Shown one piece after another: positions 54,439-63,438 of a DNA stretch of 64,000 nt. Below the pieces are notes generated by a model. It did not search any database. It was not told where the DNA came from and worked only from the letters and a program-made list of their open reading frames with translations. The stretch is taken from assembly GCF_016463485.1 (NCBI RefSeq), contig NZ_JAEMRD010000003.1, positions 1 through 64,000 of the forward strand, in the 5' to 3' direction. Origin of the DNA: Brevundimonas sp. Lineage in GTDB: Bacteria > Pseudomonadota > Alphaproteobacteria > Caulobacterales > Caulobacteraceae. The position numbers were made by a program, and so were the translations under genes. Each line of letters opens with the position of its first letter. Position 1 is the first letter of the stretch.

Positions 54439-55206
54439 TCAGCGGACCATCAACATTCCGCCGTCGATGGGAATGATCTGGCCGCTGATGAAGCGTGCGC
54501 CCGGCGATGCAAGAAAGGCCATGGCCGGCACGAAGTCCCGCTCCACGTCACCCAGTCGTCCGCCCAACGGAATCGTCCTGGCCTTCGTCGCATCGTGGTC
54601 GGCGAGGTCTTCGACGGTCATGTCGGCGCGGGTCCGGTCGTACATCGGGGTCCAGATCGCGGGCGCGATACAATTGGCGGAAATGCCGTAGCGCCCCCAT
54701 TCGGCGGCGATGGTGCGGGTCCAGGCGACCACCGCGCCCTTGGCCGCCGCATAGGCCGCCTTGGTCGGATGCCCCCTGACTCCGGCCGCAGAGGCGAAAT
54801 TAAGGATCGCCCCTCCGTGGTCCTTCAGATGCGGGAAGGCGGCGCGATTGACCAGAAATGTGCCGGTCGCATTCACCGCCATGACCCGGTTCCAGACGTC
54901 CAGGGTGGTGGTCGCCGCAGCCCCGCCGGTCGCGACGCCCGCCGCGTGGATCAGGACATCGAGGCCGCCCAGCGTGTCGGCCGCCCGGTCGATCGCACCC
55001 TGAATCGAGGCTTCGTCAGCGACGTCGGCGGCCTCGAACCCGACGGCACCAGCCTCCCTGGCTATCGCCTCGCCCGCCTCGGCCGACAGATCGATCGAAA
55101 CGACACTCGCGCCCAGACCGGGAAAGGCCTGCACAAGCGCCTGGCCCATGCCGCTGGCTCCACCCGTGACGATGATGCGGCGACCGGCCACTGACACGAT
55201 CGACAT
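54439..55206 (-). CDS. Short-chain dehydrogenase/reductase (SDR)
   Basis: The 255-aa SDR has IVTGGASGMGQALVQAF, LIHAAGVATG, Ser in NFASAAGVRG and Tyr-Lys in YAAAKGAVVAW. It is the nearest relative in the window of the SDR at 52750. The ATG follows GAAGAAGGAGGG. It is separated from the TonB receptor upstream by that gene's terminator and heads the SDR-FAH pair. Confidence 0.88.
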   Translation of the reverse strand: MSIVSVAGRRIIVTGGASGMGQALVQAFPGLGASVVSIDLSAEAGEAIAREAGAVGFEAADVADEASIQGAIDRAADTLGGLDVLIHAAGVATGGAAATTTLDVWNRVMAVNATGTFLVNRAAFPHLKDHGGAILNFASAAGVRGHPTKAAYAAAKGAVVAWTRTIAAEWGRYGISANCIAPAIWTPMYDRTRADMTVEDLADHDATKARTIPLGGRLGDVERDFVPAMAFLASPGARFISGQIIPIDGGMLMVR

Positions 55207-55230
55207 CGCAGGCCCTCCTTCTTCGGACGG

Positions 55231-55265
55231 AAAAAGACGGCGCGGTCCGGGAGGAACCGCGCCGT
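55231..55265 (-). terminator. Intrinsic terminator of the TonB receptor gene
   Basis: On the minus strand ACGGCGCGGT and ACCGCGCCGT form a perfect 10-bp stem followed by CTTTTT. Confidence 0.9.
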
Positions 55266-55302
55266 TGTCACGACCCGAACGCGCGGGTCAGGCTGGAAAA
55301 CC

Positions 55303-57570
55303 TCAGAAGGCGTAGTGAAGGCTGACGCCATACGTCCGGGGGCTGCCCACCACGATGGAGTTGAAGTTGGCCGCCGCGAACGAGCCGGACCTCGCCGCGA
55401 AGTATTCGTCGGTCAGGTTCTTGCCGTAGGCGGCCAGGGTGATCGGTGCGTTGGCGAAGGTAAACGACAGCTGGGCGTTCAGCAGGCCGTATCCCTCCTG
55501 GCTGATCGAGCGGCGCTGGAAATCCGTCAGGGGGACCGGCCCGGTGCCCGTGATCGACACCGTGTTCAGGAAGAAGACCTCCGAGCGGGAGTTGTAGTCC
55601 GCGTGCAGGTCCAGACGCCCCGCTTCCAGCTCGATCGGATAGTCGGCGCTGAACGAATAGGTGGTCTTGGCCACCGTCGGGATTTCCGATCCCTTGTAAG
55701 GCCCCTCGGTGAATTCCGGATGGATCAGGCCCAGGGATGCGTTCAGACGCAGGTCGCCCAGAAGGGCCGTCGCCTCGAACTCGCCGCCATAGATTTCCGC
55801 CGTCCCCGAGTTGAGCACGGCGATGATCACGGGGCTGGCCGACAGGATGGCGTTCTGCTGGATGTCCTCGAAGGTCGAGAAATAGCCGCTCAGCCCCATC
55901 CGCAGACGGTTGTCGAAGAAGGTCAGCTTGGCACCGGCCTCGTAGCTGGCGACGCTCTCCTCGTCGAACGGGCGATAGAAGGCGGCGGTGGTGCCGCTGG
56001 CCTGCTGGAACCCGCCAGAGCGGAAACCCTTCGAGAATTTCGCGAACAACAGGCCGTCGCCGGGCAGGCGGTAGTCTAGCCCCACCGTGAAGGGCACGGT
56101 GTTGAACTCGATGTCGGCGGGTGTGTATAGGCAGCTGCCGGGCGCTTCGTTCAGGCCGATCGCAGTGAACGGGCAGGCGGCCGGGGTGACCGCGGTCGCC
56201 GGCGGCTCGGCGACCAGCGCGGCTCCGGCGACGGCGAAGCGTGCCGGCGTGTAGGTCATGCCCCGCGTGTCCTTCACGGCGCGAACGCCGCCGGTGAGGC
56301 GCAGGCGCGGCAGGATTTCGTAGCTGAGCTGAGCGAACACGCTCATCGATTCGTTGTCGGGGCGGATCGTATTGTCCTGGATCGCGGTCGGCACCCGGGT
56401 GATCGGCGAGTTGCGGATCTGCTCGCGGAAATAATAGGCGCCGGTGGTCCAGTTCAAACGGTCGGCGAAGGCCGTGCCCGTCAGTTGAAGCTCCTGCGAC
56501 ACCTGATGGCCGTCGAGCTCAAAGATCCGGACGTCGGCGGTCGGGATCGGCGTGCCGTCGAGGTCGGAAGCCCCCTCGAAATTCACATTGCGATAGGCCG
56601 AGATCGACTTCAGCGTCGCCGAGCCGAGCTGCGCCGTGATCGTGCCGGTGAAGTCGTAGACCTCGGAATCATTGACGGGGTTGTAGCCCGCCTGGCTGAC
56701 CCGCGACTCGGACGCGGCGACATAGGGCGCATACATCGCCGCCGACAGCCCGGCCTGATACGAGTTCAGCACCCACAACGGCTGATGGTTCGAGCCGGAG
56801 TAGTGGTCGAAGCTCAGGTCGACCCTCAGGTCGGGCGAGATGTCGGCGCGAACGCTGGCGCGCAGGAAGTCGTCGTTCTGGTCCGCGACGTCGCTGCGCA
56901 GCGTCGGGTTATAGCCATACCCTTCGTGCTCGACGTGGCTGTAGACGAGGCGCGCCGCCAGCTTGTCGTCCACGAGTGGCAGGTTGACGATGCCCGTCGC
57001 GGTGATCGCATTGTAGTTGCCGTAGCCCAGCTTCAGCGAGCCTCCGAAATCATAGGACGGCTTGTTGGTCGTGATGTTCAGCGCGCCACCAATGGTGTTG
57101 CGGCCGAACAGGGTGCCCTGCGGCCCACGCAGAACCTCGGCCGAGGCGACATCGACCATGGCGAAATTGCTGCCCTCGGGCCGGGCGTAGTAGAGGCCAT
57201 CGACATAGGTGCCCACTGCCTGATCGACGTTGGGCAGAACGCCGCCGGGCGCGACGCCGCGGATGGCCAGGATCAGATCGTTGTTGCCATAGGGCGTGGC
57301 GGTGAAGGTGATCGACGGCGCATTCTCGGTCAGGGCCCGAACGTCCGTGATCTGACGACGGTCAAGCTCGCGCGCGCTGAAGGCGGTGACGGCGACCGGA
57401 ACATCCTGAAGACGTTCCTCGCGCCGCTGGGCGGTGACAATGACTTCTTCGAGTCCCGTCGCCACTTCGGGCTCGGGCTGCACCGGCACGCTCTGGGCCA
57501 TCGCGAGCGACGGTAACCAGAACAGCGATGCGCCGGCGAACAGCGCAGCCTTCCTCATGGTGCGTGACAT
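55303..57570 (-). CDS. TonB-dependent outer-membrane receptor
   Basis: The 755-aa receptor has a signal peptide (AALFAGASLFWLPSLAMAQS). The plug opens LEEVIVTAQRREERLQDVP with LRGPQGTLFGRNTIGGAL, and the barrel ends TYGVSLHYAF. The ATG at 57570 follows AGGGAAGGAAG. The upstream gap holds two operator-like elements (57692-57712). It is terminated on its own, so the receptor is a single-gene unit between the SDR-FAH pair and the CoA ligase. Confidence 0.91.
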   Translation of the reverse strand: MSRTMRKAALFAGASLFWLPSLAMAQSVPVQPEPEVATGLEEVIVTAQRREERLQDVPVAVTAFSARELDRRQITDVRALTENAPSITFTATPYGNNDLILAIRGVAPGGVLPNVDQAVGTYVDGLYYARPEGSNFAMVDVASAEVLRGPQGTLFGRNTIGGALNITTNKPSYDFGGSLKLGYGNYNAITATGIVNLPLVDDKLAARLVYSHVEHEGYGYNPTLRSDVADQNDDFLRASVRADISPDLRVDLSFDHYSGSNHQPLWVLNSYQAGLSAAMYAPYVAASESRVSQAGYNPVNDSEVYDFTGTITAQLGSATLKSISAYRNVNFEGASDLDGTPIPTADVRIFELDGHQVSQELQLTGTAFADRLNWTTGAYYFREQIRNSPITRVPTAIQDNTIRPDNESMSVFAQLSYEILPRLRLTGGVRAVKDTRGMTYTPARFAVAGAALVAEPPATAVTPAACPFTAIGLNEAPGSCLYTPADIEFNTVPFTVGLDYRLPGDGLLFAKFSKGFRSGGFQQASGTTAAFYRPFDEESVASYEAGAKLTFFDNRLRMGLSGYFSTFEDIQQNAILSASPVIIAVLNSGTAEIYGGEFEATALLGDLRLNASLGLIHPEFTEGPYKGSEIPTVAKTTYSFSADYPIELEAGRLDLHADYNSRSEVFFLNTVSITGTGPVPLTDFQRRSISQEGYGLLNAQLSFTFANAPITLAAYGKNLTDEYFAARSGSFAAANFNSIVVGSPRTYGVSLHYAF

Positions 57571-57691
57571 CGTGCTTCCTTCCCTGTGCGCCTTGGTTGG
57601 CGGTCGCAACCTGAGCGACCCCTGACGGTCCGCGCGGTCTCTTGTCGTTAGGGAAAGGACACTACAGCGAAAACTAAGTCAACTGCTTTAA

Positions 57692-57712
57692 TCTGATATC
57701 CGAATGTCATTC
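57692..57712. promoter_or_regulatory. Two overlapping operator-like elements, TCTGATATCCGA and CGAATGTCATTC
   Basis: TCTGATATCCGA (57692-57703) differs from the perfect palindrome at 12330 at one base. It overlaps CGAATGTCATTC (57701-57712), identical to the core at 34093. Both lie about 120-140 bp upstream of the TonB receptor start. This promoter alone carries both shared motif types. Confidence 0.5.
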
Positions 57713-57757
57713 TTGATTTGGTATGCGAACGACGCACCCAACGCACGAACCGCGCGG

Positions 57758-59389
57758 TTACCGACTGGGCTTGATGTCGGTCGTCTCGATATCCCAGGTG
57801 GTCGACGTTGCGCCTTCGTCGCGAAGCTGGAACTTGAGGACCCGCCCCTGCGGATTGACGGGCAACTCCGGCCTGAACTCGATGTAGCGGGGCACGGCAT
57901 AGTAGGGCACGCGCTCCATCAGCCAGCGGCACAGATCCTCTTCGGTCAGCGCAGCACCCGGCTTGAGCTTGGCGGTGACCTTCAGGTCGTCTTCCTGCAT
58001 GTTCGACGGCACAGCGTGGACGGCGACCTGCTCGATCGCCGGGTGTGTCAGGATCGAGGTCTCCATCTCGAAGCTGGAGATGTTTTCGCCCCGCCGGCGC
58101 AGATAGTCCTTCTTGCGATCGACGAAATAGAAAAAGCCGTTCTCGTCGAACTTGCCGATGTCGCCGGTGTGGAACCACAGATTGCCCCAGACCTTGAGCG
58201 TGTCCTCTGGCCGACGCCAATAGCCCTTGAAGATGATGTCGGGCAGCAAAGGCCGGCAGACGACCTCGCCAGACGTGCCGACAGGAACCTCGTTGTCGTT
58301 GTCATCGAAGATTCGAACATCGAGCTCGGGCGCAGCCTTTCCGGACGACCCCTCAGCATACGATCCGTCATCCGGCATCGAGGTCAGCAGGCCCTCGGTC
58401 AGGCCATAGACGTTGGAGCCGATCTTTTTGGCACCGAAGCGCTCGCGCCAGATCGCCTTGATCTCTTCAGGGAAGGGGTTGCCCTTGACGGTGTGGACCT
58501 GTCCGAAACAGCGCGCCATCGCCTCGTGCTCGTCGGCGCGGGCCAGCATGGTGCCTAGCGACCCAAGGATCGACACCACCGTCGCCCCGGACTTCTCGAT
58601 GGCCGGCCAGAATCCCGAGACCGAGAATTTCGGCGCGAACGAAATCGTCGCCCCGACCAGCATCACCGACACCACCCCCGTCGCCAGGGCATTCATGTGG
58701 AACAGCGGCAGCGGCGTCCAGTAGATGTCGTCCGGCCCGAACGGCGCCGAGCGCGTCAGCATCCGCGCGAAATGGCACATCTGATTGCCGGTAATCATGC
58801 AGCCCTTGGACGGGCCCGTCGTGCCGGAGGTGTAGATCAGGGCGTTCAGCACGCCGGGATCGGGCAGTTCGGCAAAACCGCTCTCGTCGGTCCCACGATA
58901 GTCATCCAGCGCAGCGATGGCGAAGGCGGACCCCTTCGGCTGCTCGAACGCGCCCCGGACCAGAACGGTCTTCAGAGTCGTCAGCTGGTCCTCGATATCC
59001 AGGACGCGCTGAAGATATTTCGCCTCGCAGACCAGCAGGGTCGCGCCGGCGTCCTCGATCTGGTGACGCAGGAACTGGCCGATCAGGGCGGTGTTCAGCG
59101 GCACACTGATGACGGAAATCTTGTTGGCGGCGATCCAGGTGGTGATCGCATCGATATTGTTGTCCAGCATCGACACGATCGGTGTGCCGGCGGTCAGGCC
59201 GAAGTCCCGAAGCACATGGGCGAAGCGATTGCTGGTCCGGTCGAACGCGCCGTAGGTGTGTTTCTCGCCGCTGAAATCCAGAAAGATCTTGTCCGGATGG
59301 GCGTCGACCGCGCGGCGCAGGGCGGCGATCGGCGTGTCCCGGGGGCCTGTGCGCCAACCCGCCTGCGTGGTGCTGTTCATCGCGTTCAT
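57758..59389 (-). CDS. ATP-dependent acyl-CoA ligase (AMP-binding)
   Basis: The 543-aa protein has the ANL core motifs LIYTSGTTGPSKGCM, NVYGLTEG, HTGDIGKFDENGFF and DRKKDYLRRRGENISS. Near the end GRVLKFQLR has Arg where many ligases have the catalytic Lys, a variant common in the crotonobetaine/carnitine-like ligase branch. It activates a carboxylic acid as a CoA thioester for the hydratase and thiolase-like enzymes encoded further right. The ATG at 59389 follows AAGGGTGG. Substrate acid unknown. Confidence 0.88.
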   Translation of the reverse strand: MNAMNSTTQAGWRTGPRDTPIAALRRAVDAHPDKIFLDFSGEKHTYGAFDRTSNRFAHVLRDFGLTAGTPIVSMLDNNIDAITTWIAANKISVISVPLNTALIGQFLRHQIEDAGATLLVCEAKYLQRVLDIEDQLTTLKTVLVRGAFEQPKGSAFAIAALDDYRGTDESGFAELPDPGVLNALIYTSGTTGPSKGCMITGNQMCHFARMLTRSAPFGPDDIYWTPLPLFHMNALATGVVSVMLVGATISFAPKFSVSGFWPAIEKSGATVVSILGSLGTMLARADEHEAMARCFGQVHTVKGNPFPEEIKAIWRERFGAKKIGSNVYGLTEGLLTSMPDDGSYAEGSSGKAAPELDVRIFDDNDNEVPVGTSGEVVCRPLLPDIIFKGYWRRPEDTLKVWGNLWFHTGDIGKFDENGFFYFVDRKKDYLRRRGENISSFEMETSILTHPAIEQVAVHAVPSNMQEDDLKVTAKLKPGAALTEEDLCRWLMERVPYYAVPRYIEFRPELPVNPQGRVLKFQLRDEGATSTTWDIETTDIKPSR

Positions 59390-59589
59390 TCGTCCACCCT
59401 TGGCCCGGACGGGTCAATCCGTCGCCTTGGGCCAGGCCCACGACGCCGGCGACACGCCTCGCCTTCCTCGTCCCTGCGGCCCTGCCGTCTCGCCCTCAGT
59501 TGACCTGAAAGCCGGACAGAAGCCGGACCCCGCGCGGCAGGATCGTGCAGGCGAAACTAGCCGGGTCGCCCCGACCGGTCCAGCAATAT

Positions 59590-59601
59590 TCTGATATTAG
59601 T
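59590..59601. promoter_or_regulatory. Operator-like TCTGATATTAGT upstream of the CoA ligase
   Basis: Ten of 12 bases match the palindrome at 12330. It lies about 200 bp upstream of the ligase start and overlaps the last codons of the MDR gene. Confidence 0.35.
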
Positions 59602-60619
59602 CGTTCGTTCTGTTTTCAGAACTCACGATCTCGACCACGATCTTGCCGCTCGCGCCGCGCGACGCCAAGCGGGCGATCGCCTCCCCGCCTCTCTCCAGCG
59701 GATAGCGTTCCGAGACCAGCGGCCTGATACACCCCTCGGCATGGAGTGCCATCAAGTCGCGCATGTCCTGCGCCCCCGCCAGCGGGTCACGCGCCATCCA
59801 TGCGCCCCAGAAGACGCCGGTGATCTGGGCGTTCTTGAGCAGGACGAGGTTCAGGGGGATGGACGGAATGCCTGCGGCGAACCCGACCACCAGATAACGC
59901 CCCTCCCAAGCGATAGACCGGAACGCCGGCTCGGCATAGGCACCGCCGACGGGATCCAGGATGATGTCGGCCCCGTCTTCGCCGCACGCGTCTTTCAACG
60001 CCTGGGTGAAGGCCCTAGCCCGGGCCGCGTCCGACAGGTCGCGATCATACAGCACCCCGGAGTCGGCGCCTCTCGCGAGAGCGGCGTCGAGCTTTTCCTG
60101 CGACGAGGCTGCGGCGACGACCCTGGCCCCCAGCGCCTTGCCCAACTCGACCGCCGCCAGCCCGATCCCGCCCCCGGCACCCAGCACCAGCAGGGTCTCG
60201 CCTGCGCCGATTCCGGCCCGGCCCACCAGGGCATAATAGACGGTGCCGTAGGTCACTTGAAACGCCGCCGCCTCGTCGAACGGCATGGCGTCGGGGATCA
60301 CGGTGCAACGATCCGCGGACACGACCACGACCTCGGCCATGGCACCGAACGGCAGGGACGCCGACACCCGCTGTCCCACGACCGGCGCCACGACGCCGGG
60401 CCCCACGGCGCGCACGACACCCGACAGTTCGCTGCCGGGTGAGAAGGGCCGGGTCGGCCGAAGCTGATATCGGTCCTCGATCACCAGCACGTCGGGGAAA
60501 TTGACACCGCAGGCATGAACTTCGACAGCGACCTGACCTGCGGCCGGGACGGGTTCATCGACCTCGTGGACCAATAGGGTTTCCGGGCCACCCGGCGTCA
60601 CACTCTGAAGGGCTCGCAC
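59597..60619 (-). CDS. Zinc-independent MDR / NADPH:quinone oxidoreductase-like
   Basis: The 340-aa protein has the MDR N-domain (VHACGVNFPDVLVIEDRYQL, PFSPGSELSGVV) and a Rossmann domain with LVLGAGGGIGLAAVELGKAL. Structural zinc Cys are absent. The track start at 60739 adds 40 residues without support. The GTG at 60619 follows GGAGATTTGCC and fits family length. It may reduce a double bond of an enoyl-CoA or enone. It is co-directional with the ligase about 200 bp away and divergent from the MFS gene. Confidence 0.85.
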   Translation of the reverse strand: MRALQSVTPGGPETLLVHEVDEPVPAAGQVAVEVHACGVNFPDVLVIEDRYQLRPTRPFSPGSELSGVVRAVGPGVVAPVVGQRVSASLPFGAMAEVVVVSADRCTVIPDAMPFDEAAAFQVTYGTVYYALVGRAGIGAGETLLVLGAGGGIGLAAVELGKALGARVVAAASSQEKLDAALARGADSGVLYDRDLSDAARARAFTQALKDACGEDGADIILDPVGGAYAEPAFRSIAWEGRYLVVGFAAGIPSIPLNLVLLKNAQITGVFWGAWMARDPLAGAQDMRDLMALHAEGCIRPLVSERYPLERGGEAIARLASRGASGKIVVEIVSSENRTND

Positions 60620-60700
60620 GGCAAATCTCCTATCACGTCGCGGGACTTGCAGCCCCGCTCTCGACCTATCGGGCGGCGCATCCGTGAACAAGCAAGTATA

Positions 60701-60750
60701 TTCTGGTGTTAGAACGTCGTTTCGCTTGCCGAATTCCAACCGACGTTCTA
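60701..60750. promoter_or_regulatory. Divergent promoter with long inverted repeat
   Basis: TAGAACGTCG (60710-60719) and CGACGTTCTA (60741-60750) are perfect 10-base inverted copies with a 21-base spacer. The first overlaps TTCTGGTGTTAGAA (60701-60714), a 9-of-12 match to the TCTGATATCAGA motif. It lies between the MDR (start 60619) and MFS (start 60859), where a regulator could loop or bind as two dimers. Confidence 0.45.
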
Positions 60751-60858
60751 GCCTTGGCGAAACAGACGCCGCTCCAAGCGCGCCCGGAGGATAGCAGTGC
60801 CCGTTAGATTCCGCACATCGGCGACGCCGGGTTCAGGCTGCAAGGCGGGTCTATAGCC

Positions 60859-62139
60859 ATGCCCACAAGCTCGACCTCGCCGCTCGCCAAGGGCGCCTGG
60901 TACACCCTCTTCATCCTGACGCTGGTCTATATCTCGAACTCCATCGACCGGACGGCGATGTCGATCCTGATCGAGCCGGTGAAGGCCGAGTTCGACCTGT
61001 CCGACAGCCAACTCGGCCTGCTGACCGGCTTGGCGTTCGGCGTGACCTATGCGCTGGCGGGCATTCCGATGGGGTGGCTGATCGATCGGGTCAATCGCAC
61101 GAAACTGCTGGCAGCCGTCGTGGCGACCTGGAGCCTGTGTACCGCCCTGTGCGGCTTCGCCCAGAGCTATCCGGCCCTGGTCATGGCCCGGCTGGCGGTC
61201 GGGGCCTCGGAGTCGGCGGCGGCGCCCACCGCCATGTCGATGATCGCGGACCTGTTTCCCAAGAACCGCCGGTCGACCGCCATGGGCATCTTCTGGACCA
61301 GTACCGCCTTCGGCACCGCCATCAGCCTGGTGCTCGGCGGGGTAATCGCCGCGAACTACGGCTGGCGGGCCGCCTTCTTCGTCGCCGGAGTTCCCGGGCT
61401 CATCCTGGCGGTGCTCATCTTTCTGACCGTGCGTGAGCCCATCCGCGAACGTGGCCTGGACGAGAAGGCTGGAGAGCCGGCACCGTCGATGTTCCAGACC
61501 CTCAAATTCGTCTGCGCCAATCCGACCGTGTTCCATCCGTTTGCAGGCATCGGCCTGGCCTCTCTGGCCATGTCGGGCGTTCCCGTATGGGCGGCGTCCT
61601 TCCTGGTGCGGACCCAGGATTTCACCCTGCCACAGGCGGGTCTGTTGGCCGGGCTGGGGGTCGGGATCTTTGGCGCGATGGGTTCACTGCTGGGCGGCCC
61701 GCTGGGCGATGCGGTGTCGAAGCGGTGGGGCGTTCAGACCCTGCCGGCCGTGCCCATGGCGGCCTGCGCCATGGCCTGTGCATCCGGCCTCGTGTTCGCG
61801 CTGGGATCATCGCTGATCGTTGTGGCCGTCGGCTTCATCGTCTTCGAGATCGTGTCGCGCGCCTTCACCGCCCCCGCCTATGCCATTCTCGTCACCGGCG
61901 TGGAGCCACGGATGCGCGGCGTCGTCGTATCCTCGGTCCAGGCGGTGACCAACCTGATCGGATACGGCGTCGGCCCCCTCGTGGTGGGTGTCGTCAGCGA
62001 CCGGGTCGGTGGCACGAACTCGCTCAAGTTCGGCATCGCCGCAGTGATGATCTTCAGCCTGTGGTCCAGCCTGCATTTCCTGGCCGCCTGGTTTGCGGCG
62101 CGCAAATCGGAGCGGTTCGTCGAAGGAGCCACCGCGTGA
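60859..62139 (+). CDS. MFS transporter
   Basis: The 426-aa protein has about 12 membrane segments, SIDRTAMSILIEPVKAEF in helix 1 and GWLIDRVNRTKLLAAVV after helix 2. It resembles the MFS at 25105 (similar DLSDSQLGLLTGLAFG and DRVNR motifs), so the two may carry related compounds. It leads a plus-strand group with the enoyl-CoA hydratase 73 bp downstream. It probably imports the acid that the CoA ligase activates. Confidence 0.88.
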   Translation: MPTSSTSPLAKGAWYTLFILTLVYISNSIDRTAMSILIEPVKAEFDLSDSQLGLLTGLAFGVTYALAGIPMGWLIDRVNRTKLLAAVVATWSLCTALCGFAQSYPALVMARLAVGASESAAAPTAMSMIADLFPKNRRSTAMGIFWTSTAFGTAISLVLGGVIAANYGWRAAFFVAGVPGLILAVLIFLTVREPIRERGLDEKAGEPAPSMFQTLKFVCANPTVFHPFAGIGLASLAMSGVPVWAASFLVRTQDFTLPQAGLLAGLGVGIFGAMGSLLGGPLGDAVSKRWGVQTLPAVPMAACAMACASGLVFALGSSLIVVAVGFIVFEIVSRAFTAPAYAILVTGVEPRMRGVVVSSVQAVTNLIGYGVGPLVVGVVSDRVGGTNSLKFGIAAVMIFSLWSSLHFLAAWFAARKSERFVEGATA

Positions 62140-62212
62140 CCGCCAACCCATCCCGATCCCTGAACACCCAGACCGGCCGTCGAACGACCGCCGCACCCGA
62201 CGGAGCCTGACC

Positions 62213-63007
62213 ATGGCGGATGGAGCCATCGAACGCGCGGTCCAGATCGAGCGCGTCAATCGCGTGGGCTGGGTGGTGCTGAACCGTCCCGGACAGATCA
62301 ATGCGATCAACCCTGCGCTTCGGACCGAAGCGACGCAGGCCCTGGAACTTCTGGACCGCGATCCCGAGGTCGGGGTGATCGTCATCCGCGGCGCCGGCGA
62401 GCGCGGCTTCTGCGCCGGGGCAGACATCAAGTCCCAGAGCGACGCCACCTCCCTGCCCGCACTTCGCGACGGGATGACGCCGGGCTGGATCGAGGTCCTG
62501 GACCGGGTCAGAAAGCCCGTCATCGCCGCCATTCATGGATTCTGTCTGGGCGGCGGGATCGAGATCGCCATGGCCTGCGACATCCGTATCGCGGCACCCA
62601 ACGCCGTGTTCGGCCTGCCCGAAACCGGCCTCGGCCTGATCCCCGGCGGCGGGGGCACCCAGAGGCTGCCGCGCATCGTCGGTCTGGGCCGCGCGCTTGA
62701 CCTGCTGCTGACCGGCGACCGGATCGACGCGGCCGAGGCGCACCGCATCGGCCTGGTCTCGCGCCTGTCGGCGTCCCCCGAGAGCCTGATCGACGAGGTC
62801 CAGACGATCGCCGAACGCATCGCCTCCAAGCCCGCGACCGCCTCGGCCTACGCCAAGGAAGCCGCGCGCGACGGCCTGGAACTCGATCTCCGGGCCGGGC
62901 TCAAGCTGGAAAAGGACCTGTTCGTCCTGCTGATGTCCACCGAGGACCGCAAGGAGGCCGCAGCCGCGTTCAAGGAAAAGCGCCCGCCCGCGTTCACAGG
63001 GCGCTAG
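62213..63007 (+). CDS. Enoyl-CoA hydratase/isomerase (crotonase family)
   Basis: The 264-aa protein has the oxyanion-hole segments GFCAGADIKSQ and HGFCLGGGIEIAMACDI. Both catalytic Glu positions are present, in GGGIEIA and in GLPETGLGLIPGGGG. It hydrates a 2-enoyl-CoA. The track start at 62093 overlaps the MFS gene. The ATG at 62213 fits family length. It lies 35 bp before the DUF35 gene, in a likely side-chain shortening operon. Confidence 0.88.
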   Translation: MADGAIERAVQIERVNRVGWVVLNRPGQINAINPALRTEATQALELLDRDPEVGVIVIRGAGERGFCAGADIKSQSDATSLPALRDGMTPGWIEVLDRVRKPVIAAIHGFCLGGGIEIAMACDIRIAAPNAVFGLPETGLGLIPGGGGTQRLPRIVGLGRALDLLLTGDRIDAAEAHRIGLVSRLSASPESLIDEVQTIAERIASKPATASAYAKEAARDGLELDLRAGLKLEKDLFVLLMSTEDRKEAAAAFKEKRPPAFTGR

Positions 63008-63042
63008 ATGAACCGTCGACGTCAAAATCCAGAGGCGGAACG

Positions 63043-63438
63043 GTGAGAAAACTCCCCCTGCTCAATGCGGAAACCCGGCCGTTCTGGACCGGCGGCGAGG
63101 TCGGCGAGCTGCGGATTCACCGTTGCGACGACTGCACGCGCTATTTCCACCCCCCCGCCCCGATCTGTCACCAATGCAGCAGCCTGAACGTCACTCCGAC
63201 CCCGGTGTCGGGGCGTGGACGGGTCGTGACCTTCACGATCAATCACCAGGCCTGGACGCCAGAGTTCACCGAACCCTACGTCGTCGCCATCGTCGAACTG
63301 GAGGAACAGGCGGGCCTGCGCTTCCTGTCCAATATCGTGAACTGTGCGCCCGAGGCCGTCACGATCGGCATGCCCGTGACCGTGGTGTTCGAGAACGTGG
63401 AGGACGTCTGGATTCCTCTGTTCGAGAGGGCCGCCTGA
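63043..63438 (+). CDS. DUF35 / OB-fold acyl-CoA-associated protein (ChsH2-like)
   Basis: The 131-aa protein has a Zn-ribbon with two Cys pairs (HRCDDCTRYF, PICHQCSS) and an OB-fold (VSGRGRVVTFTINHQAW). Such proteins pair with thiolase-like partners, as in the steroid side-chain hydratase and aldolase complexes. It starts at a GTG. Its stop overlaps the next start (TGATG), so subunits are made together. Its presence beside a thiolase-like gene strongly suggests a complex. Confidence 0.85.
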   Translation: MRKLPLLNAETRPFWTGGEVGELRIHRCDDCTRYFHPPAPICHQCSSLNVTPTPVSGRGRVVTFTINHQAWTPEFTEPYVVAIVELEEQAGLRFLSNIVNCAPEAVTIGMPVTVVFENVEDVWIPLFERAA

